Shown here: piece after piece, positions 22,908 to 31,740 of the stretch
Layout: every line of letters starts with the position of its first letter
How positions within the stretch are numbered: the stretch's first letter is position 1
DNA from: Nocardia cyriacigeorgica GUH-2
GTDB lineage: Bacteria > Actinomycetota > Actinomycetes > Mycobacteriales > Mycobacteriaceae
Reading direction: 5' to 3'
Assembly: GCF_000284035.1 (NCBI RefSeq)
Contig: NC_016887.1
Span: forward strand, 2,232,001 to 2,296,000
DNA: 64,000 nucleotides
Notes under the pieces: model-generated
The model's database searches: none
Told to the model about the DNA's origin: nothing
Seen by the model: only the letters and a program-made list of their open reading frames with translations
Made by a program: the position numbers and the translations under genes

Positions 22908-23707
22908 TGAGCCAGCAGTCCAGACTCGCCGACACCTTCGCGGCCTGCCGCGCCGAACACCGCGCCGCCCTGATCGGCTACCTGCCCGCCGGCTACCCGG
23001 ATCTGGACGGCTCCATCGCCACCGTGCGCGCCATGGTCGAGGCCGGCTGCGACATCGTCGAGGTCGGTGTGGCCTACTCCGATCCGGTGATGGACGGGCC
23101 GACCATCCAGCAGGCCGCCGAGCAGGCGCTGCGCAACGGAGTGCGGGTGCGCGATGTGTTCTCCGTGGTCGAGGCCGTCACCGCGGCCGGTGCCCAGGCC
23201 GTGGTGATGAGCTACTGGAATCCGGTGCTCAAGTACGGCGTGGACCGGTTCGCCCGGGACCTCGCGGCCGCGGGCGGCGCCGGCATCATCACCCCGAACC
23301 TGATCCCCGACGAGGCCGACGAGTGGTTCGCCGCTTCGACCGCCCATGATTTGGACCGGATCTTCCTGGTCGCCCCGTCCTCGACCGAGGAGCGCCTGGT
23401 CAAGACCCTGGAGGCTTCGCGCGGATTCGTCTACGCCGCCTCCACCATGGGCGTGACCGGCGCCCGTGACGCCGTGTCCTCGGCCGCGCCCGCGCTGTGT
23501 GCCCGGGTCCGCGCACACTCCGACATCCCGATCGGGGTGGGTCTCGGCGTGCGTTCCGGTGCCCAGGCCGCCGAGATCGCCGCCTACGCCGACGGCGTGA
23601 TCGTCGGTTCGGCGTTGGTCACCGCGGCCGCCGAGGGCTTGGACGCGGTGCGGACGCTGACGGCCGAGCTGGCCGACGGCGTGCGCTCGGCGACCGTCGC
23701 GTCCTGA
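22907..23707 (+). CDS. trpA: Tryptophan synthase alpha chain
   Basis: A 266-residue barrel that cleaves indole-3-glycerol phosphate to indole and glyceraldehyde phosphate. The catalytic Glu lies in DIVEVGVAYSDPVMDGP and the catalytic Asp in GIITPNLIPDEADEW. TGARDAVSS and GVGLGVRSG are the phosphate-binding parts. GTG start shares one base with the trpB stop. It is followed by lgt after 33 bases, the same order as in M. tuberculosis. Confidence 0.96.
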
Positions 23708-23740
23708 CCCGAAGGCACACCGCCGGGCTCCTCGACTACG

Positions 23741-25057
23741 GTGGCCCCCGTGACCTTACGAGTCCTGGCAGACAGTGTTTCCAGCATCGGCACGCGCGGT
23801 GACGGCGTTCTGAGCGCAGGCGCCGCCGACGTGCTCGCCTATATCCCGAGCCCGCCCCAGGGCGTATGGCAGATCGGGCCGTTCCCGCTGCGGGCCTACG
23901 CGCTGTGCATCATCGTCGGCATCATCGTCGCCATCTGGTGGGGTGAGCGGCGCTGGCGCGAACGCGGCGGGCAGCCGGGCGCGGTGCTGGATGTGGCGAT
24001 GTTCGCCGTCCCGTTCGGTCTCATCGGCGGCAGGCTCTACCACGTCGCCACCGACTGGCAGAAATACTTCGGCGCCGACGGCAACCCGATGGACGCGCTC
24101 AAGATCTACCAGGGCGGTCTCGGCATCTGGGGCGCGGTCTTCCTCGGCGGTATCGGCGCCTGGATCGGCTGCCGCGTCTACAAGATCCCGCTGCCCGCCC
24201 TCGGCGACGCGATCGCACCGCCGATCCTGCTGGCCCAGGCCATCGGCCGCCTCGGCAACTACTTCAACCAGGAACTCTACGGCCGCGAGACCGAAGTCCC
24301 CTGGGGCCTCGAGATCTACCAGCGCTTCGACGACCAGGGCCGCCTGGACATGATGAACGGCGTCTCCACCGGCGTGGTGGAGAAGGTCGTGCACCCGACA
24401 TTCCTGTACGAGCTGCTGTGGAACGTGCTGGTGGTGCTGCTGCTGGTCTACATCGACAAGCGTTTCCGCATCGGCCACGGCCGCCTGTTCGCGCTCTACG
24501 TCGCCGGCTACAGCTTCGGCCGCTTCTTCGTCGAACTCATGCGCGACGACGAAGCCACCCACATCGCCGGCATCCGCATCAACTCCTTCACCTCCGCGCT
24601 GGTCTTCCTCGCCGCCATCGCCTACTTCGTGTTCGCGACGAAGGGCCGCGAGACTGCCGCGCAGCTCCAGCCCGGCGCGGAGAAGCGTCCATGGCCGTGG
24701 CAGATCGGCGCGCTGCGCCGGGCGGGGGCGGAGTCGGCGGCGGCGGACAAGGACGCCGCTGAGGGCGAGGAGGCCGGAACGGCAACCGACCTGGCCAAGG
24801 ACGGGAAGTCCGACAAGGGCGCGGAGTCCGATGAGGATGCGAAGTCCGGGAAGGACGCAGAGTCTGACAAGGACGGGAAGTCCGAGAAAGACGCAGAGTC
24901 CGGCAAGGATGCGAAGTCCGGCAAGGATGCGAAGTCGGAGAAGGACGCGGACACCGGTAAGGGCGCGAAGTCCGGCGAGGCCGACGAGCCCAGCGATGCC
25001 GAATCCGGCAAGGACGCCGATTCCGCCGAAACCGCCGAGGCGAAGAAGGGCGGCTAG
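23741..25057 (+). CDS. lgt: Prolipoprotein diacylglyceryl transferase with long charged repeat tail
   Basis: Membrane enzyme that transfers diacylglyceryl from phosphatidylglycerol to the lipobox Cys of lipoproteins. The 438 residues include a seven-helix core from about residue 35 to 305. Motifs are the GGRLYHVATDW region, YQGGLGIWGA, the signature QAIGRLGNYFNQELYGRETEVPW (a conserved Arg-Asn-Glu region) and FLYELLWN, YSFGRFFVELMR. The tail after about residue 310 is a hydrophilic Lys/Asp/Glu/Ser hexapeptide repeat. Two in-frame GTG starts are possible (23741 and 23750), and the true start may be further in. Tails on actinobacterial Lgt are known, but this one is clearly repeat-expanded. Confidence 0.95.
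   Translation: MAPVTLRVLADSVSSIGTRGDGVLSAGAADVLAYIPSPPQGVWQIGPFPLRAYALCIIVGIIVAIWWGERRWRERGGQPGAVLDVAMFAVPFGLIGGRLYHVATDWQKYFGADGNPMDALKIYQGGLGIWGAVFLGGIGAWIGCRVYKIPLPALGDAIAPPILLAQAIGRLGNYFNQELYGRETEVPWGLEIYQRFDDQGRLDMMNGVSTGVVEKVVHPTFLYELLWNVLVVLLLVYIDKRFRIGHGRLFALYVAGYSFGRFFVELMRDDEATHIAGIRINSFTSALVFLAAIAYFVFATKGRETAAQLQPGAEKRPWPWQIGALRRAGAESAAADKDAAEGEEAGTATDLAKDGKSDKGAESDEDAKSGKDAESDKDGKSEKDAESGKDAKSGKDAKSEKDADTGKGAKSGEADEPSDAESGKDADSAETAEAKKGG
24809..24990 (+). repeat. 18-bp tandem repeat array in the 3-prime end of lgt
   Basis: About ten consecutive 18-base units encode hexapeptides such as SDKGAE, SDEDAK, SGKDAE, SDKDGK, SEKDAE, SGKDAK, SGKDAK and SEKDAD. Degenerate copies continue to near the stop. 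The units keep frame, so changes in copy number would only lengthen or shorten the charged cytoplasmic tail. Confidence 0.85.
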
Positions 25058-25172
25058 TTCGGGCGACAGCGGCGGCCGTCCCCGACAGAATGGGCGGTAG
25101 GCCCGCGCGATCGGCGGGCCGGGATACGCACCGGGGGGCGGCACGGGCGCCCGGGAGAGCAGGAGGACGCGA

Positions 25173-25790
25173 GTGGCCGAGTCGGATCAGCATGCGCCGG
25201 GAGCTGGGGGACCGCAGTACGGTCCGCCCGGCACCGGGCCGAGTCTGCGCAAGGCCACCGATCCGCAGCCGTCGCATCCGGGTGATCAGGCGTACCCGGC
25301 CGACGGCGGCCCGGGCCTGCCGGTGAACTTCCCGCCGCAGCCCGCCGGTCCGCGCCCCACGAGGGCCTTCCCGCCAATGGCGAGCGGAATGCATCCCGGG
25401 ATGCCGCCCGGTATGCCCGGCCCGATGCCCATGGGCGTGCCGGGCGGGTTCGTGATGTCGATCGGCGATATCGGCATCTCCGAGGATTCGGTCACCACCC
25501 CGGCGGGCACCATGCCGCTGCGGGGCGCGGTGTGGACGATCACCGATATGTCGCAGACCTCGGAGAAGATTCCGACCTATGCGGTGGTGCTGGCGATCCT
25601 GTTCTTCCCGCTGTGTTTCCTCGGCCTGCTGTTCTTGCTGGTCAAGGAGCGGACGACGGTCGGTTATGTGCAGGTCACCGTCACCAGCGAGGGTCGCTAC
25701 CACTCGACGATGATCCCGGTGCAGAATCAGCAGACGTTCCCGATGTTGCTGCACCAGGTGAACTACGCCCGCTCACTCAGCGCGCGGTGA
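25173..25790 (+). CDS. Proline/glycine-rich protein with a C-terminal membrane segment
   Basis: A 205-residue protein with GTG start and an AGGAGG site. Residues 1-95 are rich in Pro, Gly and Met (a run of MPPGMPGPMPMGVPGG type). A conserved-looking part follows, from VMSIGDIGISEDSVTTPAG, with a hydrophobic helix at about 131-152 (YAVVLAILFFPLCFLGLLFLL) and a beta-rich end (TTVGYVQVTVTSEGRYHSTMIPV). Family not recognised with certainty. It lies between lgt and pyk, where M. tuberculosis has Rv1615/Rv1616 membrane proteins, and may be their counterpart. Confidence 0.75.
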   Translation: MAESDQHAPGAGGPQYGPPGTGPSLRKATDPQPSHPGDQAYPADGGPGLPVNFPPQPAGPRPTRAFPPMASGMHPGMPPGMPGPMPMGVPGGFVMSIGDIGISEDSVTTPAGTMPLRGAVWTITDMSQTSEKIPTYAVVLAILFFPLCFLGLLFLLVKERTTVGYVQVTVTSEGRYHSTMIPVQNQQTFPMLLHQVNYARSLSAR

Positions 25791-25856
25791 GCCACCACAC
25801 GCCGCACTCGGCATGGCCAACGCGCCGGTAGTCCCGGTCAGGACTAGGCTCGACTC

Positions 25857-27275
25857 GTGATGCGACGGACGAAGATTGTGTGCACCCTCGGACCGGCCAC
25901 TGCCACCGAGGACCGTATTCGAGAACTCGTCGAGAGCGGTATGGACGTAGCGCGGCTGAACTTCAGCCACGGTGAGCACTCCGACCATGCCGACAACTAC
26001 AAGAAGGTGCGGCAGGCCTCCGACCATGTCGGCCGCGCCGTCGGCATTCTCGCCGATCTACAGGGCCCCAAGATCCGCCTCGGCCGCTTCATCGAAGGCC
26101 GGACGGTCTGGGCGACGGGCGAAGAGGTGCGCATCACCGTCGACGACGTCGATGGCACCCACGACCGCGTCTCGACCACCTACAAAGAACTCGCCGCCGA
26201 CGCCAAGCCCGGCGACCGACTGCTCGTCGACGACGGCAAGGTCGGCCTGACCGTCACCGCCGTCGACGGCAACGACGTGGTCTGCCGGGTCACCGAGGGT
26301 GGCCCCGTCAGCAACAACAAGGGCGTCTCTCTGCCCGGCATGGACGTGTCGGTGCCCGCGCTGTCGGACAAGGACATCGAGGACCTGGAGTTCGCCCTGA
26401 AACTGGGCGTCGACTTCATCGCGTTGTCATTCGTGCGTTCGCCCTCGGATGTCGAGCTGGTGCACGACGTGATGGATCGCGTCGGCCGCCGCGTCCCGGT
26501 GATCGGCAAACTGGAAAAGCCCGAGGCCATCGACAACCTCGAGGCCGTGGTGCTCGCCTTCGACGCGGTGATGGTCGCGCGCGGTGATCTCGGTGTGGAG
26601 CTGCCGCTCGAGCAGGTGCCGATCGTGCAGAAGCGCGCCATCCAAATGGCAAGGGAGAACGCCAAACCCGTCATCGTGGCGACCCAGATGCTGGAGTCGA
26701 TGATCGACAACTCGCGCCCCACCCGGGCCGAGGCCTCCGACGTCGCCAATGCCGTGCTCGACGGCGCCGACGCGGTGATGCTCTCCGGTGAAACCTCGGT
26801 CGGCAAGTACCCGATCGAGACCGTGCGCACCATGGCGCGCATCGTGCACGCGGTGGAGACCGAATCCACCCGGGTGCCGCCGCTGACGCATGTGCCGCGC
26901 ACCAAGCGCGGTGTCATCTCCTACGCGGCCCGCGATATCGGCGAGCGGCTCAATGCCAAGGCGCTGGTGGCGTTCACCCAGTCCGGGGACACGGTGCGCC
27001 GGCTGGCCCGCCTGCACACCCCGCTGCCGCTGCTGGCGTTCACCCCGCTGCCGGAGGTGCGCAGCCAGCTGGCCTTGACGTGGGGCACGGAAACGTTCAT
27101 CGTGCCTACCGTGGACAGCACCGACGCCATGATCAAGCAGGTCGATCAGGCGCTGCTGAGCATGAACCGGTACCAGAAGGGCGACTTGGTGGTTATCGTC
27201 GCGGGCTCCCCGCCCGGTACCGTCGGTTCCACGAACCTGATCCACGTGCACCGTATCGGTGAGGAGGACCATTAG
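25857..27275 (+). CDS. pyk: Pyruvate kinase
   Basis: A 472-residue glycolytic enzyme that makes pyruvate and ATP from phosphoenolpyruvate and ADP. Motifs are RTKIVCTLGPAT, MDVARLNFSHG, GPKIRLGRF, the catalytic Lys in PVIGKLEKPEA, MVARGDLGVELP, the signature VATQMLESMI and SGETSVGKYP. GTG 25857 and ATG 25860 are adjacent candidate starts. The 3-prime end contains the GAGGAGG ribosome binding site of the following tesB gene, so the two are coupled. Confidence 0.97.
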   Translation: MMRRTKIVCTLGPATATEDRIRELVESGMDVARLNFSHGEHSDHADNYKKVRQASDHVGRAVGILADLQGPKIRLGRFIEGRTVWATGEEVRITVDDVDGTHDRVSTTYKELAADAKPGDRLLVDDGKVGLTVTAVDGNDVVCRVTEGGPVSNNKGVSLPGMDVSVPALSDKDIEDLEFALKLGVDFIALSFVRSPSDVELVHDVMDRVGRRVPVIGKLEKPEAIDNLEAVVLAFDAVMVARGDLGVELPLEQVPIVQKRAIQMARENAKPVIVATQMLESMIDNSRPTRAEASDVANAVLDGADAVMLSGETSVGKYPIETVRTMARIVHAVETESTRVPPLTHVPRTKRGVISYAARDIGERLNAKALVAFTQSGDTVRRLARLHTPLPLLAFTPLPEVRSQLALTWGTETFIVPTVDSTDAMIKQVDQALLSMNRYQKGDLVVIVAGSPPGTVGSTNLIHVHRIGEEDH

Positions 27276-27276
27276 A

Positions 27277-28185
27277 GTGAGCGTTTCGCTTGACGACTCC
27301 GTCGGCGTCGATGTGACGCGGGCGCAGCGTACCGATCTGGACGTACTGCTGGATCTGCTGGATCTGGAACAGATGGACGAAGACGTCTTCGTCGGTCAGC
27401 ACCCGGAGAAGGTGTGGAGCCGCACGTTCGGCGGGCAGCTGGTGTCGCAGGCGATCATGGCCGCGGGCCGGACGGTCGGTGACCGTCCGGTGCACGCGGT
27501 CAACGCGCATTTCGTGCGCGGCGGCGATGTGAAGAAGCCGATCGAGTACCGGGTCGACCGGCACCGCGACGGCCGCTCCTTCGCCAACCGGACCGTCACG
27601 GCCAGCCAGGACGGTCAGGAACTGTTCGTGATGCTGGCCGCGTTCCAGGACTGGGGCAAGGGCCTCGAGCATGCCCATCAGCAGCCCGAGGTTCCCGATC
27701 CGGAGACGTTGCCGCGGGTGGAGGAGAGCTTCGAAGGCTTGGAGGACAAGCTGGAGATGTTCGTCAACGCCCCGCATCCGATCGATATGCGCTACACCAA
27801 CGATCCGGCCTGGATCCTCAAGGGCACCGGCGAACGGCTCAACCACAACCGGGTGTGGATGCGCGCCGACGGCACCCTGCCCGACGATCCGCTGATCCAC
27901 GTGGCGACCCTCGGTTACTCCTCCGACACCACGGTGCTGGATTCGATCATCACCACCCACGGGCTGTCGTGGGGCTTGGACCGGATCGTCGCGGCCACGG
28001 TGAACCACTCGATCTGGTTCCATCGCCCGTTCCGCTTCGACGACTGGGCCCTCTACGCCACCGAGTCCCCGGTCGCGGCCGGTTCGCGTGGCCTGGCCAC
28101 CGGTCGCTTCTACTCGCGCAGCGGTGAGCTGCTGGCCACCACGGTGCAGGAAGGGCTCATCCGCCACTTCCCGTCCCGGCGCTGA
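27277..28185 (+). CDS. tesB: Acyl-CoA thioesterase II
   Basis: A 302-residue double hot-dog thioesterase that hydrolyses medium- and long-chain acyl-CoA. The frame is open from 27259, but GTG 27277 lies at proper distance from GAGGAGG at 27260-27266. Family motifs are LDLLDLEQMDEDVFVGQHP, RTFGGQLVSQAIMAA, AVNAHFVRGGDV, and in the second half LGYSSDTTVLDSI, NHSIWFHRPF and the end RGLATGRFYSRSGELLATTVQEGLIR. It matches the pyk-tesB order in M. tuberculosis (Rv1617-Rv1618). A strong terminator follows. Confidence 0.95.
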   Translation: MSVSLDDSVGVDVTRAQRTDLDVLLDLLDLEQMDEDVFVGQHPEKVWSRTFGGQLVSQAIMAAGRTVGDRPVHAVNAHFVRGGDVKKPIEYRVDRHRDGRSFANRTVTASQDGQELFVMLAAFQDWGKGLEHAHQQPEVPDPETLPRVEESFEGLEDKLEMFVNAPHPIDMRYTNDPAWILKGTGERLNHNRVWMRADGTLPDDPLIHVATLGYSSDTTVLDSIITTHGLSWGLDRIVAATVNHSIWFHRPFRFDDWALYATESPVAAGSRGLATGRFYSRSGELLATTVQEGLIRHFPSRR

Positions 28186-28191
28186 TCTGCC

Positions 28192-28226
28192 CGGCCGGCG
28201 CCCGCGCAATGCTCGGGCGCCGGCCG
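28192..28226 (+). terminator. Strong hairpin terminator after tesB
   Basis: A perfect 13-base stem: positions 28192-28204 pair with 28214-28226 around a 9-base loop, six bases after the tesB stop. There is no T-run, which is usual for GC-rich actinobacteria. It separates the core block from the minus-strand genes that follow. Confidence 0.75.
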
Positions 28227-28260
28227 AAAGGCCACGGCGGGGCCGGGATTCGGCGCCGGC

Positions 28261-28668
28261 TCAGATGCGTTCGATGGTGGGGTAGAGGTCGACGTCGGTG
28301 CGTTGATGTGCGCGGATGCGCAGCGGCACCTGCTGTGTGGTCGCCGACGCGATACCGGACCGCAGCCGAGATTGCAGTGCTGCCATATCGGTATCGGTGA
28401 GCTCAGCGGGATCGCCGACCAAGCTGAGGGCGATCTCATAGGTGCCGTATCCGGTCGGCGGCGCATCGGAATTCTCGGCGCGCCAATGAGTTTCGAATTC
28501 CGCGTGGAGTGGGTCGTCCGGGGCCGCCGGTAGTGTGAAACGCCAGGCGAAGACGTCACGATCGAGTAGGTGATCGTCGAGCGCCGTGCGCACGGCCTCG
28601 ACGATGCGTTCGAGGTTTTCCGGTGTCACATAAACATGGAGCGAAACATCCGAAATGCGTTTCGGCAT
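28261..28668 (-). CDS. Conserved hypothetical protein, 135 residues
   Basis: A soluble 135-residue protein starting MPKRISDVSLHVYVTPENLERIVEAV. It has mixed alpha/beta composition with no cysteine, signal or membrane segment. No family was recognised. The codon use matches the neighbours and it starts with ATG, so it is probably real. It is convergent with tesB and lies about 100 bases downstream of the phosphatase gene on the same strand. Confidence 0.65.
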   Translation of the reverse strand: MPKRISDVSLHVYVTPENLERIVEAVRTALDDHLLDRDVFAWRFTLPAAPDDPLHAEFETHWRAENSDAPPTGYGTYEIALSLVGDPAELTDTDMAALQSRLRSGIASATTQQVPLRIRAHQRTDVDLYPTIERI

Positions 28669-28764
28669 GTCTGATTCCTGTCGTGTGTGCGGAGGGCGCC
28701 ACCGGGTCGAAACGTCGACGGCGGAGGTCTTTTCGCGGGAGTGTAGTCCTTTCCCGCGCGGGCG

Positions 28765-29391
28765 TCAGGCATACCAGCCCGTGCGCTGGGCGGCCAGAAA
28801 AGTCGCCAGCGGGGCAGGGCCGTGCGCCGGTTGCAGCACCAGGCCCGAATGCTCGTCCTCTTCGGGCTGCGGGGCGCCGGTATCGAGGGCGAGCAGCAGC
28901 GGCAGCAGGGCTTCGGCGATGCGGTCGCCGACGGCGCAATAGGCCGGTTCCGACAGCCCCACCGGGTCGGCGATGTTCTCCCGGCCGACCAGCGACAAGT
29001 CGTTGCGGGCCTGATGCAATTCGGCCACCGTCCGCGCACCGGTGACCTTGGCGATGCGGTGCGCCTCGAGCAGGGTGAAGGTGCGCGCGGCGGCCCCGAA
29101 GGCCATGCCCGCGGCCTGATCGCGGATCTGCTCGGTCATCGCCAGCACCAGGTCGGCGCGGTCGATGTGCTCGGGCTTGAGTTTGCGGGCGCGGAAGTTG
29201 TCCGGATCGGCGCCGAGGCCGGCGATGGTCTGCGCGGCCAGCGGTTCGATCGGGAATCCGACCAGTGCGCGAGTGCCCGCGCTCTCCGCGGTGAGGTCGG
29301 TGAGGCCGTGTTCGATCGCGATGGCGCGAGCGAGCCGTTCGGCAATCGCCGACCGGCACACATTGCCATTACAGACGAACAGGACGTGCAT
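28765..29391 (-). CDS. Low-molecular-weight protein-tyrosine-phosphatase family protein
   Basis: A 208-residue protein that begins directly with the catalytic loop: MHVLFVCNGNVCRSAIAERL has the C-x5-R-S signature, with the nucleophile at Cys8. The general-acid Asp is probably in NIADPVGLSEPAY, a variant of the usual DP[YF] motif near the C-terminus. The open frame extends upstream to 29469, but this ATG gives the family N-terminus. It is about 50 residues longer than the classical enzyme; the C-terminal tail (LDTGAPQPEEDEHSG onward) is not typical. Arsenate reductases share this fold, but the tyrosine phosphatase reading is preferred. Confidence 0.88.
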   Translation of the reverse strand: MHVLFVCNGNVCRSAIAERLARAIAIEHGLTDLTAESAGTRALVGFPIEPLAAQTIAGLGADPDNFRARKLKPEHIDRADLVLAMTEQIRDQAAGMAFGAAARTFTLLEAHRIAKVTGARTVAELHQARNDLSLVGRENIADPVGLSEPAYCAVGDRIAEALLPLLLALDTGAPQPEEDEHSGLVLQPAHGPAPLATFLAAQRTGWYA

Positions 29392-29561
29392 GCGGATACG
29401 GTAAATCCCCTGATTACCGACTAGAAGTACGAAAAGTGCAATATCACACTCGCTCGGCCACATATTCATCTGCGATTAGTGCGCTGTACACAAACGCCGC
29501 GCGCGATCGAATCGCCGTTCGGGTGTGTCGCGAGTGTTTCACCGGTACGTCCCGATGGGGA

Positions 29562-30077
29562 TCATCGCACGGAATCGTCCGGGTAGTAATCGGTTTCGCT
29601 CACCACCGGTGGGAATGCCGCCGGTGTGCCATGCACCCGGCCGCGGGTGGAGAACATGCGCCCGCGGCTGGCGGTCACCGGCGCGAACCGGGCCAGGCCC
29701 GTCGGGGTGCTCATGTCGTCGTACATGGCGTCGATGCCGCCGCGTGCGAAGTAGGCCTCATGCCAGAACCCGGTCCCGCCCGAATCACGCAGGAACTGCT
29801 GCCACCAGTCCCGATGCGGGGCTGAGCGGGTCCAGCGTTCCAAGCTGTCGAGATCACGCCAGTACTGCCGGGCACCCCAATGCGGCGGGAACAGCGACCA
29901 GACGACGTCCTCGTGCAGCAGCAACCCATCGGGCCGGTCGCGATGCGACTGATACAACTTCGGCCCGACTCCGAGCAGCCGCAGCATCCCCCGCGGCTTG
30001 TTGACCCGCATCCCCAGGTAGATCACCACGAGGTCCGGATACCCCGACAGATCCACCGTCGCCCTGCTCACCCGCAT
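29562..30077 (-). CDS. DUF4188 / YdhR-type monooxygenase-fold protein
   Basis: A 171-residue protein. DVSG-like start, then LVVIYLGMRVNKPRGMLRLLGVGP, YWRDLDSLERWTRS, FWHEAYFARGGIDAMYDDM and TGLARFAPV follow the pattern of DUF4188 proteins, a dimeric alpha/beta ferredoxin-like group annotated as possible monooxygenases. No cofactor site is visible, in keeping with the family. Its neighbour upstream on the same strand is an integral membrane protein, with about 50 bases between. Confidence 0.8.
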   Translation of the reverse strand: MRVSRATVDLSGYPDLVVIYLGMRVNKPRGMLRLLGVGPKLYQSHRDRPDGLLLHEDVVWSLFPPHWGARQYWRDLDSLERWTRSAPHRDWWQQFLRDSGGTGFWHEAYFARGGIDAMYDDMSTPTGLARFAPVTASRGRMFSTRGRVHGTPAAFPPVVSETDYYPDDSVR

Positions 30078-30128
30078 GCGTAACCTCCACGACGTCGTAG
30101 GAGAGTACGGAACGAGGTCCGTTGCGGT

Positions 30129-31028
30129 TCACACCAGCCGCGCGCGTGCGGTGGGTGATCCGGCAGGTGAGCGTCTGCGCCTTCGTGCACGCCGGATCGC
30201 GAAGACTACACCGACACCCACGTGCACGGTGATGGTGAGCAACAGCAGTTGCGAGCAGAGGTTCGCCAGGCCGGTGGTGGCTGTGAAGAACGACAGCAGC
30301 TGGGCGGCGGCCAGGAGTGGGATGTTGGCGTAACCGAAGCCGGTGTGGAAGCGGCGCAACCGGTTGCCTTTCGGCGGAAGACCGTAGGTGGTGACGCCGA
30401 GTTGGGCGTGAATGATGAGCAACACCTGGTAGACCGCCTGCGCCAGGGCGGCCCAGTCGTTGCCGGCGGATGTGCCGGTCGATGGGCTCACCGTCGTCGC
30501 GATCAGCAGCGGAAACGCGATCCAGCCGAGAACGCGGGTGGCGCTGGTGATCCGGCCCGCGGGCAACGGTGCGATTGCCGGTGGGCGGGGCACCCAGTGC
30601 GCGGTGACGACGACCCCGGCGACGAAGATCAATTCGCCGATATTGCCCAGCAGCAGGGAGTTCGCCGCCAAGGACGCCGCGACGGTCATGATCGCGGCGG
30701 TGATCAGCAGCGGCAGGTAGCGGTGCCGCAGCCACAGGGCGACGGCGATGACCAGCACGAAAACCCCGGTGATGACCACGGGCAGGGCTTCGGTCTCGGG
30801 CGCGGGAATATTGCTGTAGCGCACGGTCCCTGCCCACTGCTGCGGCTGTAGCGACAGGCCGATCACGTCGTTGGCGACGCCCAGCCCGATCGCGCAGGCC
30901 GTCAAGGCCCAGGTGGTGATCTTCGCCCGCCGCGACCGTGCCCACGCCACGTCGGCCCGGTCCGCGACCGCACGTGCCCACGGAATCAGCAGGGGAGTGA
31001 GGACCGCATGGATGAGGTAGCGCGGCAC
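30129..31028 (-). CDS. Multi-pass membrane protein of unknown function
   Basis: About 300 residues with eight hydrophobic helices (for example ITTWALTACAIGLGVANDVI, ALPVVITGVFVLVIAVALWL, LLITAAIMTVAASLAANSLL, and LCSQLLLLTITVHVGVGVVF near the end). The tail is basic ([12 protein letters not shown]). The frame is open to 31109, which would overlap the divergent TetR gene. GTG 31028 (VPRYLIHAVLTPLLIPW) avoids that overlap and is preferred. No transporter motif was recognised. The divergent TetR regulator 45 bases away probably controls it. Confidence 0.75.
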   Translation of the reverse strand: MPRYLIHAVLTPLLIPWARAVADRADVAWARSRRAKITTWALTACAIGLGVANDVIGLSLQPQQWAGTVRYSNIPAPETEALPVVITGVFVLVIAVALWLRHRYLPLLITAAIMTVAASLAANSLLLGNIGELIFVAGVVVTAHWVPRPPAIAPLPAGRITSATRVLGWIAFPLLIATTVSPSTGTSAGNDWAALAQAVYQVLLIIHAQLGVTTYGLPPKGNRLRRFHTGFGYANIPLLAAAQLLSFFTATTGLANLCSQLLLLTITVHVGVGVVFAIRRARRRRRSPAGSPTARARLV

Positions 31029-31073
31029 GCTCAGTAGTTCGAGCAACGCGCCCGTCCCGCGCCGAGAGATGAG

Positions 31074-31691
31074 TTGCCCAAGATCACCGGCTCGTCGGTG
31101 GCCGAGCATCGCGCCGAGGTCGAGCAGCGGCTGATCCGGGCGTTCGGCGACCTGCTCGCCGAACGCGGATACGAGCGGCTCACGCTACGTGATGTCGCCG
31201 AACGCGCCGGCGTGTCGCGCAGCTCGATCTACTACTATCACCGCGACAAAACCGCGCTGTTGCTCGTCTGGGCCCGCGATCAGGTGGACCGGTACATGCG
31301 GCTGCTGGACCACGAACTCGCCGGCACCGACGACCCCGCGGAACATCTGCGGATCGTGGTGGTGACGGTGCTGTCGCAGTTCGCGCTGTCGACCTCGAGC
31401 GCCCAGAGCCTGGCCGCGGCCCTGCCGCCCGAGCAGCGCGACGTCATCCTCGACCACGTCACGCCCATCCGGGAGCGGCTATGCGAGATCGTCGAGCGTG
31501 GCATGGCCGAGGGGGTCTTCCGTGCCGACCAGGACCCCGGCGCCACCGCCGAGATGATCCTGGCCTGCCTGGAAACCCAGCGCCTGCGGCTGGCTCGCGG
31601 AGCGGAACTGGCCGGCGCGGTGCGACAGGTCTTGCCGTTCCTGCTCTTCGGCGTCACCCGGCAAGACCCCGGCGAGCCGCAGACCACCTGA
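31074..31691 (+). CDS. TetR-family regulator
   Basis: A 205-residue regulator starting at TTG 31074. The resulting MPKITGSSVAEHRAEVEQRL is the usual N-terminus of one actinobacterial TetR group, which supports the weak start codon. The helix-turn-helix is LTLRDVAERAGVSRSSIYYYHRDKTALL (residues about 37-64). The C-terminal ligand domain (SSAQSLAAALPPEQRDVIL) is typical of this group. It is encoded divergently from the membrane protein gene, which is its likely target. Confidence 0.9.
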   Translation: MPKITGSSVAEHRAEVEQRLIRAFGDLLAERGYERLTLRDVAERAGVSRSSIYYYHRDKTALLLVWARDQVDRYMRLLDHELAGTDDPAEHLRIVVVTVLSQFALSTSSAQSLAAALPPEQRDVILDHVTPIRERLCEIVERGMAEGVFRADQDPGATAEMILACLETQRLRLARGAELAGAVRQVLPFLLFGVTRQDPGEPQTT

Positions 31692-31740
31692 TCGCGGCTC
31701 GAAGCGGATGCCGTTGTCCACCAAGGCATCCGCGGCTAGC

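Noticed and set aside
24809..25054. Regular 18-bp repeats as a possible CRISPR array
   Set aside because: The units are contiguous, without spacers, in frame and encode the Lgt tail. The same applies to the 27-bp array at 4530-4718.
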